In this document: piece by piece, positions 34,985 to 44,128 of the stretch
How the letters are laid out: every line of letters starts with the position of its first letter
Position numbering within the stretch: position 1 is the first letter of the stretch
From: Microlunatus panaciterrae
GTDB taxonomy: Bacteria > Actinomycetota > Actinomycetes > Propionibacteriales > Propionibacteriaceae
Length of the DNA stretch: 64,000 bases
Direction of reading: 5' to 3'
NCBI RefSeq assembly: GCF_016907535.1
Contig: NZ_JAFBCF010000001.1
Location: 62,001 to 126,000, forward strand
Notes under the pieces: model-generated
Told to the model about the DNA's origin: nothing
Database searches by the model: none
The model's input: only the letters and a program-made list of their open reading frames with translations
Made by a program: the position numbers and the translations under genes

Positions 34985-35105
34985 CACGCCCTTCGACAAG
35001 CTCAGGGCACGTGGGCTCAGGGCACGGGTGGGGCTCTAGCTTGCGCCCTTCGACAAGCTCAGGGCACGTGGGTAGGGCTCAGGGAACTTGGGTCGGGCTC
35101 AGGGC
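34985..35105. repeat. CCCTTCGACAAGCTCAGGGCACGTGGG repeats abutting kal
   Basis: Two full inverted-orientation copies (CCCTTCGACAAGCTCAGGG) and several partial GGGCTCAGGG copies. The last partial copy contains the TGA stop codon of kal (35099-35101, minus strand). Confidence 0.8.
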
Positions 35106-35497
35106 ACGGTCGCGATGCTGGGGACGACTACGGTGCCGACGGCGCGGACGGTGAGGATCGGGTCGGCCAGGAGTTGCGAGGCGCTGTCCGTACCGGCGAC
35201 ACCGCGGCAGACGACGCGGGAGGTGAAGGTGATCTCCCGGCTCCTGTTGCCGACCCGCGTCACGGTGCCCTCGGTCTCGACGACGTCGCCGGCCCGGACC
35301 GGTGCCAGGAACTCCACTGACGCGTACCCGACGAAGAGCCCCTCGTCGGAGTCGGTCCGGATGCAGATCTCGGTGGCGACGTCACCGAACAGGCCCAGCG
35401 TGAAGGCACCGTCCACCAGGTTGCCGGCATAGTGCGCGTGGTTGTATCCCACATACCGACGATGGATCACGGTCAGCCCGAGACGAGGGTCGCTCAT
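35099..35497 (-). CDS. kal: 3-aminobutyryl-CoA ammonia-lyase, hotdog fold
   Basis: 132 residues. The sequence reads GYNHAHYAGNLVDGAFTLG, then LFGDVATEICIRTDSDEGLF, VGYASVEFLAPVRAGDVVE and GRSREITF-like NRSREITFTSR. This is the pattern of Kal from the clostridial/fusobacterial lysine fermentation pathway, which eliminates ammonia from L-3-aminobutyryl-CoA to crotonyl-CoA. The hotdog fold and length agree. The assignment is supported by kam and kdd genes 3.4 kb upstream, although a copper operon lies between. AGGA lies about ten bases before ATG 35497. The stop codon is inside a repeat copy. Confidence 0.85.
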   Translation of the reverse strand: MSDPRLGLTVIHRRYVGYNHAHYAGNLVDGAFTLGLFGDVATEICIRTDSDEGLFVGYASVEFLAPVRAGDVVETEGTVTRVGNRSREITFTSRVVCRGVAGTDSASQLLADPILTVRAVGTVVVPSIATVP

Positions 35498-35554
35498 GAT
35501 CGGGATCCTAATCGCCGACCCTGTCTGCGGCGACCTGTGCGATCTGGTCTGCCC

Positions 35555-37840
35555 TCAGCGGAACCGGCGCAACCGCAGACTGTTGCTGACCACGAACACC
35601 GAGCTGAACGCCATTGCGGCGCCGGCAAGCATCGGGTTGAGCAGGCCGGCCGCAGCCAGCGGAATCGCCGCCACGTTGTAGGCGAAGGCCCAGAACAGGT
35701 TGCCCTGGATGGTTCGCAGCGTACGGCGGGACAGCCGGATCCCGTCGGCGGCGACCCGGAGGTCCCCGCGGACCAGGGTGAGGTCCGAGGCCTCGATGGC
35801 CACATCGGTGCCCGTGCCCATAGCCAGACCGAGATCGGCCTGCGCCAGCGCCGGGGCGTCATTGATGCCGTCACCGACCATCGCGACCACCGCTCCGCTC
35901 TGCTGCAGCCTGGTGATCTCGGCGACCTTGTCGGCGGGCAGCACGTCAGCGATCACGTCGGCGGCGTCGATCCCCACCTCGGCAGCTATCGCCAGCGCGA
36001 CGGCACGGTTGTCCCCCGTCAGCAGAACCGGCCGCAGACCGAGCCGGCGCAGCTGGCTGACCGCCTCCCTGGAGGTCGGCTTGACCGTGTCGGAGACCAC
36101 CAGCACACCTCGAGCCTGGCCTTCCCAGGCGACGACGACGGCGGTCCTGCCCAGCCGCTCGGCTTCGGTGATCGCCGCGTCCAGGCGGTCGGGCAACGTC
36201 TGACCGGTGTCCTCAAGCATCCGGCGCCGACCGACCAGGACGGTGCGTTTTCCGCCGAGGTCCACCACTCCACGTACCCCGACACCCTCGACGTTGGCGA
36301 AGTCGTATACCTCGGGCAGCGTGCCGGTCTCGGCGAGGGCCGCAGCAGCGATGGCCCGGGCGATCGGATGCTCGCTGGCGTGCTCCAGCGCACCGGCCAG
36401 CTGCAACAGCTCGGTCCGGTCCTGACCCGCGGCCACTGTGACGTCGGTCAGGGACATCCGACCGGTGGTGATAGTGCCGGTCTTGTCCAGCACCACGGTG
36501 TCGACCCGATGGGTGGACTCGAGCACCTCCGGGCCCTTGATCAGGATGCCGAGCTGGGCGCCGCGTCCCGTCCCGACCATCAGAGCCGTCGGTGTGGCCA
36601 GACCCAGCGCGCAGGGGCAGGCGATGATCAGCACGGCGACTCCGGCCGTGAAGGCGAACTCGGGCGAGTCGCCGTACGCGAGCCAGAAGCCCAGCGTGGC
36701 AGCCGCGATCGCGATCACGACGGGTACGAAGACTGCGGCGACCCGATCCGCCAACCGCTGGACCGAGGCCTTGCCGTTCTGGGCGTCCTCGACCATCCGG
36801 GCCATCTGAGCCAGCTGCGTGTCCGCACCCACCCGGGTTGCGCGGACCACCAGCCGGCCGCCGGCATTGACGGTCGCACCCACCACCGGATCGCCGGGGG
36901 CGACCTCGACCGGCACCGACTCACCGGTGAGCATCGAGGCGTCGACGGCAGAGGTGCCGGTGCTGACGATCCCGTCGGTGGCGATCTTCTCCCCCGGCCG
37001 GACCACGAACGCGTCACCGACCTTCAGCTCAGCCACCGGGACGCGGACCTCGCCGCCCGGGCGGAGCACGGCCACCTCCTTGGCCCCCATCGACAGCAGG
37101 GCCCGCAGCGCGGCTCCCGAGCGTCGCTTGGCCCGCGCCTCGAAGTAGCGGCCCGCGAGCAGGAACATGGTGACCCCGGCGGCCACCTCCAGGTAGATCT
37201 CCTCGGCACCGGACCCACGGGACGGCACCAGACTGAAGGGCATCGTCATCCCGGGCGTACCGGCAGCGCCGAGAAACAGCGCGTACAGCGACCAGCCGAA
37301 TGCGGCCAGTACGCCCAGGCTGACGAGCGTGTCCATCGTCGCCGACCCGTGCCGCAGGTTGGTCCACGCGGCACGGTGGAACGGCCAGGCTCCCCAGGTG
37401 ACCACCGGTGCTGCAAGGGTCAGCGACAACCACTGCCAGTAGGTGAACTGCAGGGCGGGGATCATGCCGAGGGCGATCACCGGCACTGCCAGCACCACGC
37501 TGGCGGTCAGTCGGTGTCGCAGGCTCCGTGAGACCGGGTCCTCCTCGTCGACACTCTCCGGCACGCTCGCCGCGGCGCCGCTCGGTTCGGGGGCCGGAGG
37601 TTCTGCGGTATATCCGGTCGCTACGACGGTGGCGATCAGCTGATCCGTGGTCACGTTGTCGGCATAGCTCACCTTGGCCTTCTCGGTGGCGTAGTTGACG
37701 GTGGCGCTGACGCCCTCCATCTTGTTCAGCTTCTTCTCCACCCGGGCGGCGCAGGAGGCGCAGGTCATCCCGCCGATCGTCAGTTCGATGCTGTGCTCGG
37801 CCCTAGGGACGCTGAGTCCGGCGGGCGTTTCGATGGTCAT
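35555..37840 (-). CDS. copA: Copper-translocating P1B-type ATPase
   Basis: 761 residues from ATG 37840, with AAGGAG eight bases upstream. One N-terminal metal-binding domain ([17 protein letters not shown]27 and C30) is followed by eight membrane segments with the CPC motif in [20 protein letters not shown], the phosphorylation motif [13 protein letters not shown] and [17 protein letters not shown] plus the C-terminal NxxxxSN-type motif marks Cu(I) export. Three in-frame copies of ATGTCTCAGCAGCCC lie just upstream of the start; they may or may not be translated. Probably in one operon with the upstream His-rich protein, controlled by the CsoR-like site at 38879. Confidence 0.93.
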   Translation of the reverse strand: MTIETPAGLSVPRAEHSIELTIGGMTCASCAARVEKKLNKMEGVSATVNYATEKAKVSYADNVTTDQLIATVVATGYTAEPPAPEPSGAAASVPESVDEEDPVSRSLRHRLTASVVLAVPVIALGMIPALQFTYWQWLSLTLAAPVVTWGAWPFHRAAWTNLRHGSATMDTLVSLGVLAAFGWSLYALFLGAAGTPGMTMPFSLVPSRGSGAEEIYLEVAAGVTMFLLAGRYFEARAKRRSGAALRALLSMGAKEVAVLRPGGEVRVPVAELKVGDAFVVRPGEKIATDGIVSTGTSAVDASMLTGESVPVEVAPGDPVVGATVNAGGRLVVRATRVGADTQLAQMARMVEDAQNGKASVQRLADRVAAVFVPVVIAIAAATLGFWLAYGDSPEFAFTAGVAVLIIACPCALGLATPTALMVGTGRGAQLGILIKGPEVLESTHRVDTVVLDKTGTITTGRMSLTDVTVAAGQDRTELLQLAGALEHASEHPIARAIAAAALAETGTLPEVYDFANVEGVGVRGVVDLGGKRTVLVGRRRMLEDTGQTLPDRLDAAITEAERLGRTAVVVAWEGQARGVLVVSDTVKPTSREAVSQLRRLGLRPVLLTGDNRAVALAIAAEVGIDAADVIADVLPADKVAEITRLQQSGAVVAMVGDGINDAPALAQADLGLAMGTGTDVAIEASDLTLVRGDLRVAADGIRLSRRTLRTIQGNLFWAFAYNVAAIPLAAAGLLNPMLAGAAMAFSSVFVVSNSLRLRRFR

Positions 37841-37937
37841 CGCTGTGGCTCCTTGCTGGCCCTTGGACATGGGCTGCTGAGACATGGGCTGCTGAGACAT
37901 GGGCTGCTGAGACGTGCACTGCCTGGCCGGAGGGACA

Positions 37938-38861
37938 TCATCGCGTCGGGCTCGCCGTCGGGTGACCGTGACGGTCGACCGTCACAGTGAACGCGGCGGT
38001 GTGGACGCTGCCGCCGTGCTTGAAGTCCAGGAACAGGCGGTAGCTGCCGGCCGTCGGGAAGGTCGTGGCGAACTGCACCGACGGGCCCCCGCGCTGACCG
38101 GCCTCGGCCATCATCGCCGGGTGCGTGTGCAGGTAGGCCAGATCACCGACCCGCAGGGAGACCAGGTGCCCGAAGGCGCCGAGGTAGGGCTCGAGGTCTC
38201 CGACCGCCCGCCCATCCCGGCTGACGCGGAAGCTGAGAACCGACTCCTCATCGGCCACCGGCGCACCGCTAAGGGTTACCTGGTAGCCGTCCACGGTTGC
38301 GACGTCGGCCGGCTCCGGCAGCGCCGCCGGGACGTAGTGCCCGGCCACGAAGACGTCGACACCGAGGGTCAGGGCGCTCGGAGACGCCTCGGGGGTGAAG
38401 TCTGCGAAGACGCGGTAGGGACCGGGTTCGGAGAGGTCCAGCGTCGCGCTCCAGGTCCCGTCGGCGCCCCTGGTCGGGTGCAGATGCTGGAAGCTGCCGA
38501 GGTCGCGCGCGACGACGATCAGGTGCAACTCCTTCTCGTGGGCGAGTCGGTAGTGCTGCACTGCTTGGCCGTCCGGGCCGGTGATGGCGAACCGGAACGG
38601 CTGCCTGCTGCCGCTGGCATAGCTGACCCGCTCCGGCACCAGGGTGTAGCCCTGCTCGGAGACGGCAAGCCCGGGCAGCGTCTGAGACTTCTGGGACGGG
38701 TCGGCGGACTCATCGTGGCCATCCATCCCGCCCGCCTGATGACCGGGCACGGCCCGATCGCCGGAGACTGGTCGGACAGCGTGACCGACGGCGAAGGCCA
38801 GCCCGAAGAGGAGGGCGAGCCCCACCGCAAAGCTGCCCAGCTTGATCGCGACGTTGGTCAT
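37938..38861 (-). CDS. Membrane-anchored His/Met-rich copper-associated protein
   Basis: 307 residues. Residues 7-29 form a membrane anchor/signal, followed by a short metal-rich stretch ([13 protein letters not shown]). Two similar beta modules carry paired His motifs: [19 protein letters not shown] and [19 protein letters not shown]. Such proteins sit next to copA in many actinobacteria and are thought to handle copper outside the membrane, but no biochemical role is established. ATG 38861 lies 8 bases from the proposed -10, so the message is probably leaderless. The gap to copA's start is 97 bases. Confidence 0.8.
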   Translation of the reverse strand: MTNVAIKLGSFAVGLALLFGLAFAVGHAVRPVSGDRAVPGHQAGGMDGHDESADPSQKSQTLPGLAVSEQGYTLVPERVSYASGSRQPFRFAITGPDGQAVQHYRLAHEKELHLIVVARDLGSFQHLHPTRGADGTWSATLDLSEPGPYRVFADFTPEASPSALTLGVDVFVAGHYVPAALPEPADVATVDGYQVTLSGAPVADEESVLSFRVSRDGRAVGDLEPYLGAFGHLVSLRVGDLAYLHTHPAMMAEAGQRGGPSVQFATTFPTAGSYRLFLDFKHGGSVHTAAFTVTVDRHGHPTASPTR

Positions 38862-38869
38862 GCCCGCAG

Positions 38870-38898
38870 TATATACACATACCCCATAGGGGTATCAA
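38870..38898 (-). promoter_or_regulatory. Copper operon promoter with embedded CsoR-type operator
   Basis: On the minus strand: -35 TTGATA (38893-38898), 17-base spacer, -10 TATATA (38870-38875). The spacer is almost filled by the perfect inverted repeat ATACCCC-ATA-GGGGTAT (38879-38895), matching the known CsoR operator type TACCCCnnnGGGGTA. Binding would block polymerase until copper releases the repressor. No csoR gene is in the window. Confidence 0.8.
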
Positions 38899-38931
38899 GC
38901 GATGAGCCACAGGACGGCACCGGGCGCTCGA

Positions 38932-39666
38932 TCAGCGTTCGCGGGCCACCAGCCGATGGACGATGTAGCTCGCCACCTCGCCCGGGCTGGCCCCACGGGC
39001 AAAGATCCGGTCCACCCCCAGCTCGCTCGCCATCGACTCGTCGAAGCGCGGACCTCCGACGATCAGCAGTGGGCGACGATCCGGCGGGTAGGCCTCGTTG
39101 AACGCCGCCGCCGCCTCCAAAGTGTTGTGCAGGTGGGCATCGCGCTGGGTGACGACCTGGCTGATCAACACCGCGTCAGCCTTCTCCGCCCGGGCCCGCC
39201 GGACCAGGCTGGGGACGCTGACCTGCGCACCCATGTTGATCACCTTGATCTCGCGGTAGTACTCCAGCCCCTTCTCCCCCGCGTAACCCTTGAGGTTGAG
39301 GATGGCGTCGATGCCGACGGTATGGGCATCGGTGCCGATGCAGGCACCCACCACCACCAGCCGGCGACGCAGCTTGCGCCGGATGGCCAGGTTGGCCTCC
39401 TTGGGCGACAGCAGCGGGAAGTCGCGCTCGACCACGACCACCTGGTCGGTGTCGACGAGATGGGTGACGGACCCGTACACGATGAAGAAGGTGTGCGACT
39501 CCCCCATCTGCTGCGCGTGCACCACCATGGCCGGGGACAGGCCCATCTTGCCGGCCAGTTGCAGTGCCGCGCCCTCGGCGCGCTTGTCGTGCGGGACGGG
39601 CAGGGTGAAGGACAGCTGCACCATCCCGTCTCCGGTCGCGTCCCCGTACGGCCTGATGATCGCCAT
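38932..39666 (-). CDS. kamE: Lysine 5,6-aminomutase beta subunit
   Basis: 244 residues. The cobalamin-binding Rossmann domain has VVVGACIGTDAHTVGIDAIL (DxHxxG) and the following LNLKGYAGEKGLEYYREI, whose lysine corresponds to the PLP-anchoring lysine of KamE. It continues VLISQVVTQRDAHLHN and LLIVGGPRFD. With KamD it forms the B12- and PLP-dependent enzyme moving the 6-amino group of D-lysine or beta-lysine to C5. ATG overlaps the kamD stop by one base (TGATG), so the subunits are translationally coupled. It is last in the operon kdd - amidohydrolase - kamD - kamE. Confidence 0.93.
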   Translation of the reverse strand: MAIIRPYGDATGDGMVQLSFTLPVPHDKRAEGAALQLAGKMGLSPAMVVHAQQMGESHTFFIVYGSVTHLVDTDQVVVVERDFPLLSPKEANLAIRRKLRRRLVVVGACIGTDAHTVGIDAILNLKGYAGEKGLEYYREIKVINMGAQVSVPSLVRRARAEKADAVLISQVVTQRDAHLHNTLEAAAAFNEAYPPDRRPLLIVGGPRFDESMASELGVDRIFARGASPGEVASYIVHRLVARER

Positions 39667-41255
39667 CAGTGCACCTCCCCGCTGGGCGCGGCAAGGCCTG
39701 CCTCGAGCAGCTCGGCGGCGGGGTTGAAGTAGTCGTCCGCCTTGGCCGCCACCCCGTCCAGACCACGACCGCCGTCGGCGGGACGCCGCATGAGCCCGAA
39801 GGTGCCGTCGGCGATGGCGTTGAGCATGCCGTCGTCACAGATCCGCTCCAGCAGGTCCACGCTCTCCGCCAGCACCTGCCGCGCCCGGGTGGCGATGAAC
39901 CCGTCCGGCGCAGGGTGGAAGTCCTCGCCCAGGTTGCCGGCCGCGTTCATCACGTACCGCACGTTCGCCAGGGCCAGGTCGCGGTCGCTCAGCCACGGGG
40001 TCACCACGGCCTCGGTCATCATGCCGACCAGCAGAATGCCCTGCCCGGTGAGGGCGCCGACCAGGTTGAAGAAGGCATCGAGCAGATAGCCGCGGAAGAT
40101 GTCGCCGGTCATGTGCCGGGTCGGCGGCATCCACTTCAGCGGAGCGTCCGGGAACAGGGAACGCGCCAGCAGCGCGTGGGCGAGCTCGAGCCGGAAGCTG
40201 TCCGGCAGGTCGGGGTTGATCTCGAAGGCGTGGCCCAGACCCAGCTGCCAGTCCTCGAGGCCCGCCTCTTTGGCGAAATACTCGTTCATCAGCTGGCTGA
40301 CGGTGACCGTGTGGGCCGCCTCGACCGCGTCGGCGGTGGTCAGGTAGTTGTCCTCGCCGGTGTTGATGATGATGCCGGCGCGGGCATGGATCTGCCTGGA
40401 GAACCGCTGGTCGACGAAGGTCCGGATCGGGTTGATGTCGCGGAACAGGATGCCGTACATCGAGTCGTTCAACATCATGTCCAGCCGCTCCAGACCGGCC
40501 AGAGTGGCGATCTCGGGCATGCAGAGACCCGAGGCGTAGTTGGTCAGCCGGACGTAGCGGCCCAGCTGGGCGGAGGTCTCGTCCAACGCCGCTCGCATCA
40601 ACCGGAAGTTCTCACTGGTGGCGTACGTCCCGGCGAAACCCTCCCGAGTGGCCCCTTCCGGGACGAAGTCCAGCAGGGACTGGCCGGTCGAGCGGATCAC
40701 GGCGATCACATCGGCGCCCGAGCGCGCGGCGGCCTGGGCCTGCGGGATGTCCTCGAAGATGTCCCCGGTCGCCACGATCAGGTAGATCCACGGCCGGCCG
40801 GGGGCCTCTCCCCACCTCTTGATCAACTTCGTCCGCAGCCGACGGTTGGCGTCGACACGGGCGAGCCCGGCCTTCGCCGAGGCCCGGCTGCGGGAACGGG
40901 CGGCGACGGCTGCCCGGCCGGTCGGCAGGTCGAAGCGGACATCACCGCTGGCGGCCTTCTGCGCCAAGCCGAGGAGGTCGAGTCCGGTGCTGCTCATGGC
41001 ATGCCAGACGGGCAGCGCCGCACCATGCTCGAGCCCGACATCCCCTCGGACGGCGTCGAGCAGCCGGTTGACCCAGGGGGTGCCCTCCTCGTCGGCGCCC
41101 TGCAGACCGGCGAGCCGAAGCAGGGCCCGCTCTACCGACACCGTCGTATGCGCCCGGGCCAGCTCGACGATCGGTTCGCCGGCTCGCGCCGCCAACCGGC
41201 GTGCCTTGCGTACGGTCTGAGCGGGCAGCTTCAGCTGGTGCATGGGCGAGCTCAT
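39666..41255 (-). CDS. kamD: Lysine 5,6-aminomutase alpha subunit
   Basis: 529 residues from ATG 41255, with GGAGG eight bases upstream. KamD features include TVSVERALLRLAG, AGLARVDANRRLRTKLIKRWGE-like AKAGLARVDANRRLRTKL, YLIVATGDIFEDIPQAQAAA, FAGTYATSENFRLMR and MLNDSMYGILFRDINPIRTF. The TIM-barrel alpha chain binds substrate and adenosylcobalamin with KamE. It overlaps the amidohydrolase stop by ATGA. This gives a tightly coupled operon; the frame extends to 41306 but without a ribosome site. Confidence 0.93.
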   Translation of the reverse strand: MSSPMHQLKLPAQTVRKARRLAARAGEPIVELARAHTTVSVERALLRLAGLQGADEEGTPWVNRLLDAVRGDVGLEHGAALPVWHAMSSTGLDLLGLAQKAASGDVRFDLPTGRAAVAARSRSRASAKAGLARVDANRRLRTKLIKRWGEAPGRPWIYLIVATGDIFEDIPQAQAAARSGADVIAVIRSTGQSLLDFVPEGATREGFAGTYATSENFRLMRAALDETSAQLGRYVRLTNYASGLCMPEIATLAGLERLDMMLNDSMYGILFRDINPIRTFVDQRFSRQIHARAGIIINTGEDNYLTTADAVEAAHTVTVSQLMNEYFAKEAGLEDWQLGLGHAFEINPDLPDSFRLELAHALLARSLFPDAPLKWMPPTRHMTGDIFRGYLLDAFFNLVGALTGQGILLVGMMTEAVVTPWLSDRDLALANVRYVMNAAGNLGEDFHPAPDGFIATRARQVLAESVDLLERICDDGMLNAIADGTFGLMRRPADGGRGLDGVAAKADDYFNPAAELLEAGLAAPSGEVH

Positions 41256-42850
41256 TGAGCATCCTCCGAGTAGATGAACCGGCCCGCAGCCAAGGTGGCG
41301 ACGCACCGCGGCAGCGGGTGCTGGTCGGTCAGCTCCGGTAGCCCGGACGGGTCCAGGCTCAGCGGCTCCCCGTCGGGTGAATCCCAGACCGCCAGCTGCG
41401 CTGGGGCCCCGACCACCATGGCCCCGGAGACGTCATCGCCGGCCGCCCGGTGTCCACCGATGGTGGCGGCCTCGAAGGCCTCGGTCACGGTGAGCCGTTC
41501 GTCCTGCTGCCAGTGCTGGGTGGCATCGCGGATCGTGGCCCAGCCTGCGATGGGCGTGACCGGTGAGTCGGAGCCGAGCGCGAGGCGGACTCCCCGCCGG
41601 TGCAGGGTGCCCAGGCGGTTCATCTGTCGATACCGCGGACCGAGGCGCTGCTCGTAGAGTTCGCCCGGGCCTCCCCAGGCTGCGTCGAAGCCGGGCTGCA
41701 TGCTGGCGACCACGCCGAGCTCGGCCAGGGTCGCCATGTCCTGCTCGGCGATCATCTCGAGGTGCTCGAGCCTGTGCCGCGCACCGACCAGTGCCGGCGC
41801 GCCGACCACGACAGCGGCCTGGCGCAGCCCCTCGACGGTGGCCGCGACGGCCTGGTCGCCGATGCAGTGGAAGCCGGCCTGCAGGCCGGCACGGGTGCAG
41901 GACGCCACGTGGTCGGCGATCTGGTCGACGTCCAGGTAGCGGTAGCCGCGCCCGCCGCCGGGCAGCTCGGGATCGGCGTCAGCGTAGGGCTCCAGCAAGG
42001 CGGCGGTGTGTGACCCGATGGCGCCGTCGACACACAGGTCACCGGCCAGGCCCGCGGCACCGGCACTGGTGGCCCGCTCGATCGACTCCGGCCCTGCCAG
42101 CTCACCCCAGTAGGTGACGACCCCGATGCCGACCTCGGCCCCCACCTCGCTGACCCTGGTCAGGTCCTGCAGCGGACCCAGATGCGGACCGCCCAGCTCG
42201 TGGACGGAGGCGATACCCTCACGTGCCGCCCACTGCAGCGCGCGACGCGCGTCCGTACGGCGCTCCTCGTCGGTGAACAGGGCGTCCATCGTCACCCGGC
42301 ACAGATGATGGGCGTCGCGGGTCAGCCAGCCCTCCGCCGTGAAGCCGGCGGCCAGCGCCACGTCCGGCAGTCGATCGAGCAGAGCCGAGGAGGCGACCGC
42401 GGAGTGGACATCGACTCGGGCCAGATAGACCGCCACCGCGCCGGCCGCCCGGTCGAGCTCGGATCGCAGCGGCGGTCGCGGGTCGGGCCAGGAGCGTTCG
42501 TCCCAGCCCTGACCGACGATCACCCGGCGATCGGGGTTGGCCGCGGCGTATCCCGCGACGGCGTCGAGAACGTCCTCCACCCGGCGTGCCGCGCTGAGGT
42601 CGAGACCGGCCAGCTTCTGTCCGGTCTGCACAGTGTGCAGGTGCGCGTCAACGAAAGCGGGCGTCAACAGTCGGCCAGCAAGATCAACATGCTGCGCCGG
42701 GTCGGCCTCAGCTGGGCTGCCGAGCCAACTCTGGGCGCCGTCGTCATCGCCGAGATAGGCGATGCGTCCGCCTTGCACCACTACCGCGGTGCAGGGCTCT
42801 GCGCCCGGACGATAAATGACACCGCCGGTGAACACCGTGCAGGCGGTCAT
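41252..42850 (-). CDS. Amidohydrolase (YtcJ-like) within the lysine cluster
   Basis: 532 residues from ATG 42850. Metal-dependent amidohydrolase of the YtcJ/Amidohydro_3 type: the metal-binding HxH is VDAHLHTVQTG, later VGQGWDERSW, FHCIGDQAV and LGSDSPVTPIAGW with the catalytic Asp. No signal peptide. It lies between kdd and kamD and overlaps kamD by ATGA, so it is very likely tied to lysine breakdown, perhaps releasing an acylated intermediate or freeing lysine-like amides. No such step is part of the described pathway. Substrate unknown. Confidence 0.85.
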   Translation of the reverse strand: MTACTVFTGGVIYRPGAEPCTAVVVQGGRIAYLGDDDGAQSWLGSPAEADPAQHVDLAGRLLTPAFVDAHLHTVQTGQKLAGLDLSAARRVEDVLDAVAGYAAANPDRRVIVGQGWDERSWPDPRPPLRSELDRAAGAVAVYLARVDVHSAVASSALLDRLPDVALAAGFTAEGWLTRDAHHLCRVTMDALFTDEERRTDARRALQWAAREGIASVHELGGPHLGPLQDLTRVSEVGAEVGIGVVTYWGELAGPESIERATSAGAAGLAGDLCVDGAIGSHTAALLEPYADADPELPGGGRGYRYLDVDQIADHVASCTRAGLQAGFHCIGDQAVAATVEGLRQAAVVVGAPALVGARHRLEHLEMIAEQDMATLAELGVVASMQPGFDAAWGGPGELYEQRLGPRYRQMNRLGTLHRRGVRLALGSDSPVTPIAGWATIRDATQHWQQDERLTVTEAFEAATIGGHRAAGDDVSGAMVVGAPAQLAVWDSPDGEPLSLDPSGLPELTDQHPLPRCVATLAAGRFIYSEDAQ

Positions 42851-42932
42851 CGTGGGTACGCCGTCATCACAGGCACTCGATCCTCTCGGGCACTCGATCT
42901 TCCGGGGCACGGGCTGGGCAGGACATCACAGC

Positions 42933-43988
42933 TCAGTGTCCCAGCCGGCGAGCGAACAACTGCCGAACCCCGGCCGTGCGCCGATAGAGGTCGAGCGCCA
43001 GGTCGCTGTGCCCCGGCAGGTAACCGTTGCCGATGATCATGGTGATGTCGCAGGCCAGGCCTTCGGCACCCAGCGCCGCGGCCGCGAACTGGGTGGCCAT
43101 CGAGAAGAAGATCACCGTGCCGCCCTGGGCCGTGCTCAGCACGGCGCCGCCTTCACAACCAGCCACATCGACACAGACGACGGTGACCTGCGCCGGCCCG
43201 CCGGCCGCGGTCACCGCCGACAGCAGCGCCACCGGGTCGCGGGCGTCACAGGACACCACCCGGTCGGCCAAGCCGGCCCGCTCCAATGCCTGCAGCTCGT
43301 CGGCGTCGTAGACGACGCCGATGGTGGTGGCGCCGAGGTCCGCGGCCGACGCCAGCGCCAGCGAGCCGCTCTTGCCGGCCGCGCCGATGACGGCGACCAC
43401 CGTCGGGCCGCCCCGCTGCTGATAGTCCTGCACGACGCGTCGGGTGAGCGCCGGGGCGCCACAGACGTCGAACACCGCCAGCGCCTGCTCGGCAGGCAGA
43501 TCGTCCGGCAGCCTGGCGGCGATCGACCGGGCGAACAGGATCGCCCGCCCGGAGCACGGCACCTGTTCGCTCAGCCCATCCCAACGGGTCAGCCCGTCGG
43601 TCACCTGCAGCGGGGTCAGGGTCAGCGACACCAGCGTCGCCACCCGCTGGCCCGCTCCGAGACCGAGCGGGGACTGCGGGCCGGCGTACTCCACGGTGCC
43701 GATGAGCATCCCGCCCGACCCGGTGACCGGATTGTGCATCTTGCCCCGACTGGTGATGATCTCCAGTACGTGGGCCCGGATCCGGTCCGGGTCGCCGTCG
43801 CAGAACTCGGAGATCTGCCGAAAGCTGGCCGCGTCCAGGTTCAGCCGCTCGACGGCAATAGCCACCTCGTCCGCCGCCGGCGGGGACTCGGCGTCCAGGC
43901 GCAGTGCGCTCTGTGGCAGCGAGCCGATCGGTTCCAGGACGCGGTTGAGCCCGATCCCGGCCATGCCGGAAGGCTGTGGTGCTGCCAC
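42933..43988 (-). CDS. kdd: L-erythro-3,5-diaminohexanoate dehydrogenase
   Basis: 351 residues from GTG 43988, which has GGAGG six bases upstream (ATG 44003 lacks one). Kdd-type features: LNLDAASFRQISEFCDGD, ITSRGKMHNPVTGSGGML and IGTVEYAGPQ, the dinucleotide motif VVAVIGAAGKSGSLALA, and ITMIIGNGYLPGHSDLALDL near the end. It oxidises 3,5-diaminohexanoate to 3-keto-5-aminohexanoate with NAD. Followed by the amidohydrolase after an 82-base gap and divergent from kamA across a 140-base control region. Confidence 0.9.
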   Translation of the reverse strand: MAAPQPSGMAGIGLNRVLEPIGSLPQSALRLDAESPPAADEVAIAVERLNLDAASFRQISEFCDGDPDRIRAHVLEIITSRGKMHNPVTGSGGMLIGTVEYAGPQSPLGLGAGQRVATLVSLTLTPLQVTDGLTRWDGLSEQVPCSGRAILFARSIAARLPDDLPAEQALAVFDVCGAPALTRRVVQDYQQRGGPTVVAVIGAAGKSGSLALASAADLGATTIGVVYDADELQALERAGLADRVVSCDARDPVALLSAVTAAGGPAQVTVVCVDVAGCEGGAVLSTAQGGTVIFFSMATQFAAAALGAEGLACDITMIIGNGYLPGHSDLALDLYRRTAGVRQLFARRLGH

Positions 43989-44025
43989 GACTCTCCTCCG
44001 CATCAGCCAATCTTGGCGTGATAAT

Positions 44026-44050
44026 ACGCATCTGCGGGATATTCTTGCGT
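44026..44050. promoter_or_regulatory. Candidate Lrp operator between kdd and kamA
   Basis: Inverted repeat ACGCA-N15-TGCGT (44026-44050; extended TACGCA/TGCGTA). It also carries the 11-base motif TATTCTTGCGT, shared with the lrp/exonuclease gap at 46041. TATTAT at 44021-44026 is a candidate -10 for kdd. Likely site for the adjacent Lrp/AsnC protein. Confidence 0.5.
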
Positions 44051-44128
44051 ACAGTCATTACAGCACAGTGGATCTTCTCGGCGCGATCGACGATCGAGGC
44101 CGCCGCAACTGCACTCCGGGAGCCAGCC

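Larger units (their letters stand above)
34147..35098. other. 950-base repeat-rich gap without genes
   Basis: Between the lnt start and the end of kal. It contains, in order, a run of CCCTGAGCCTGTCGAAGGG and CCTGCCCCCGACCCCGTG copies, a 90-base inverted-repeat element, an array of three to four 48- to 51-base units, and further CCCTTCGACAAGCTCAGGG copies. Frames here stay open only because repeat lengths are multiples of three; I see no supported gene. Confidence 0.75.

Noticed and set aside
34569-35320. Several overlapping plus-strand frames of 120-240 residues
   Set aside because: Kept open by tandem repeats with periods divisible by three; no start signals or family features.
35099-35497. 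Generic acyl-CoA thioesterase or dehydratase instead of Kal
   Set aside because: The AHYAGNLVDGAF and FGDVATEICIR stretches match the ammonia-lyase subgroup better, and the kam genes are close.
35432-37531. 699-residue plus-strand frame
   Set aside because: Antisense shadow of copA, whose motifs are complete on the minus strand.
37843-37900. 20-residue extension of CopA (MSQQP repeats)
   Set aside because: ATG 37840 has AAGGAG at good spacing; the repeats lie upstream of it. Kept as a finding only.
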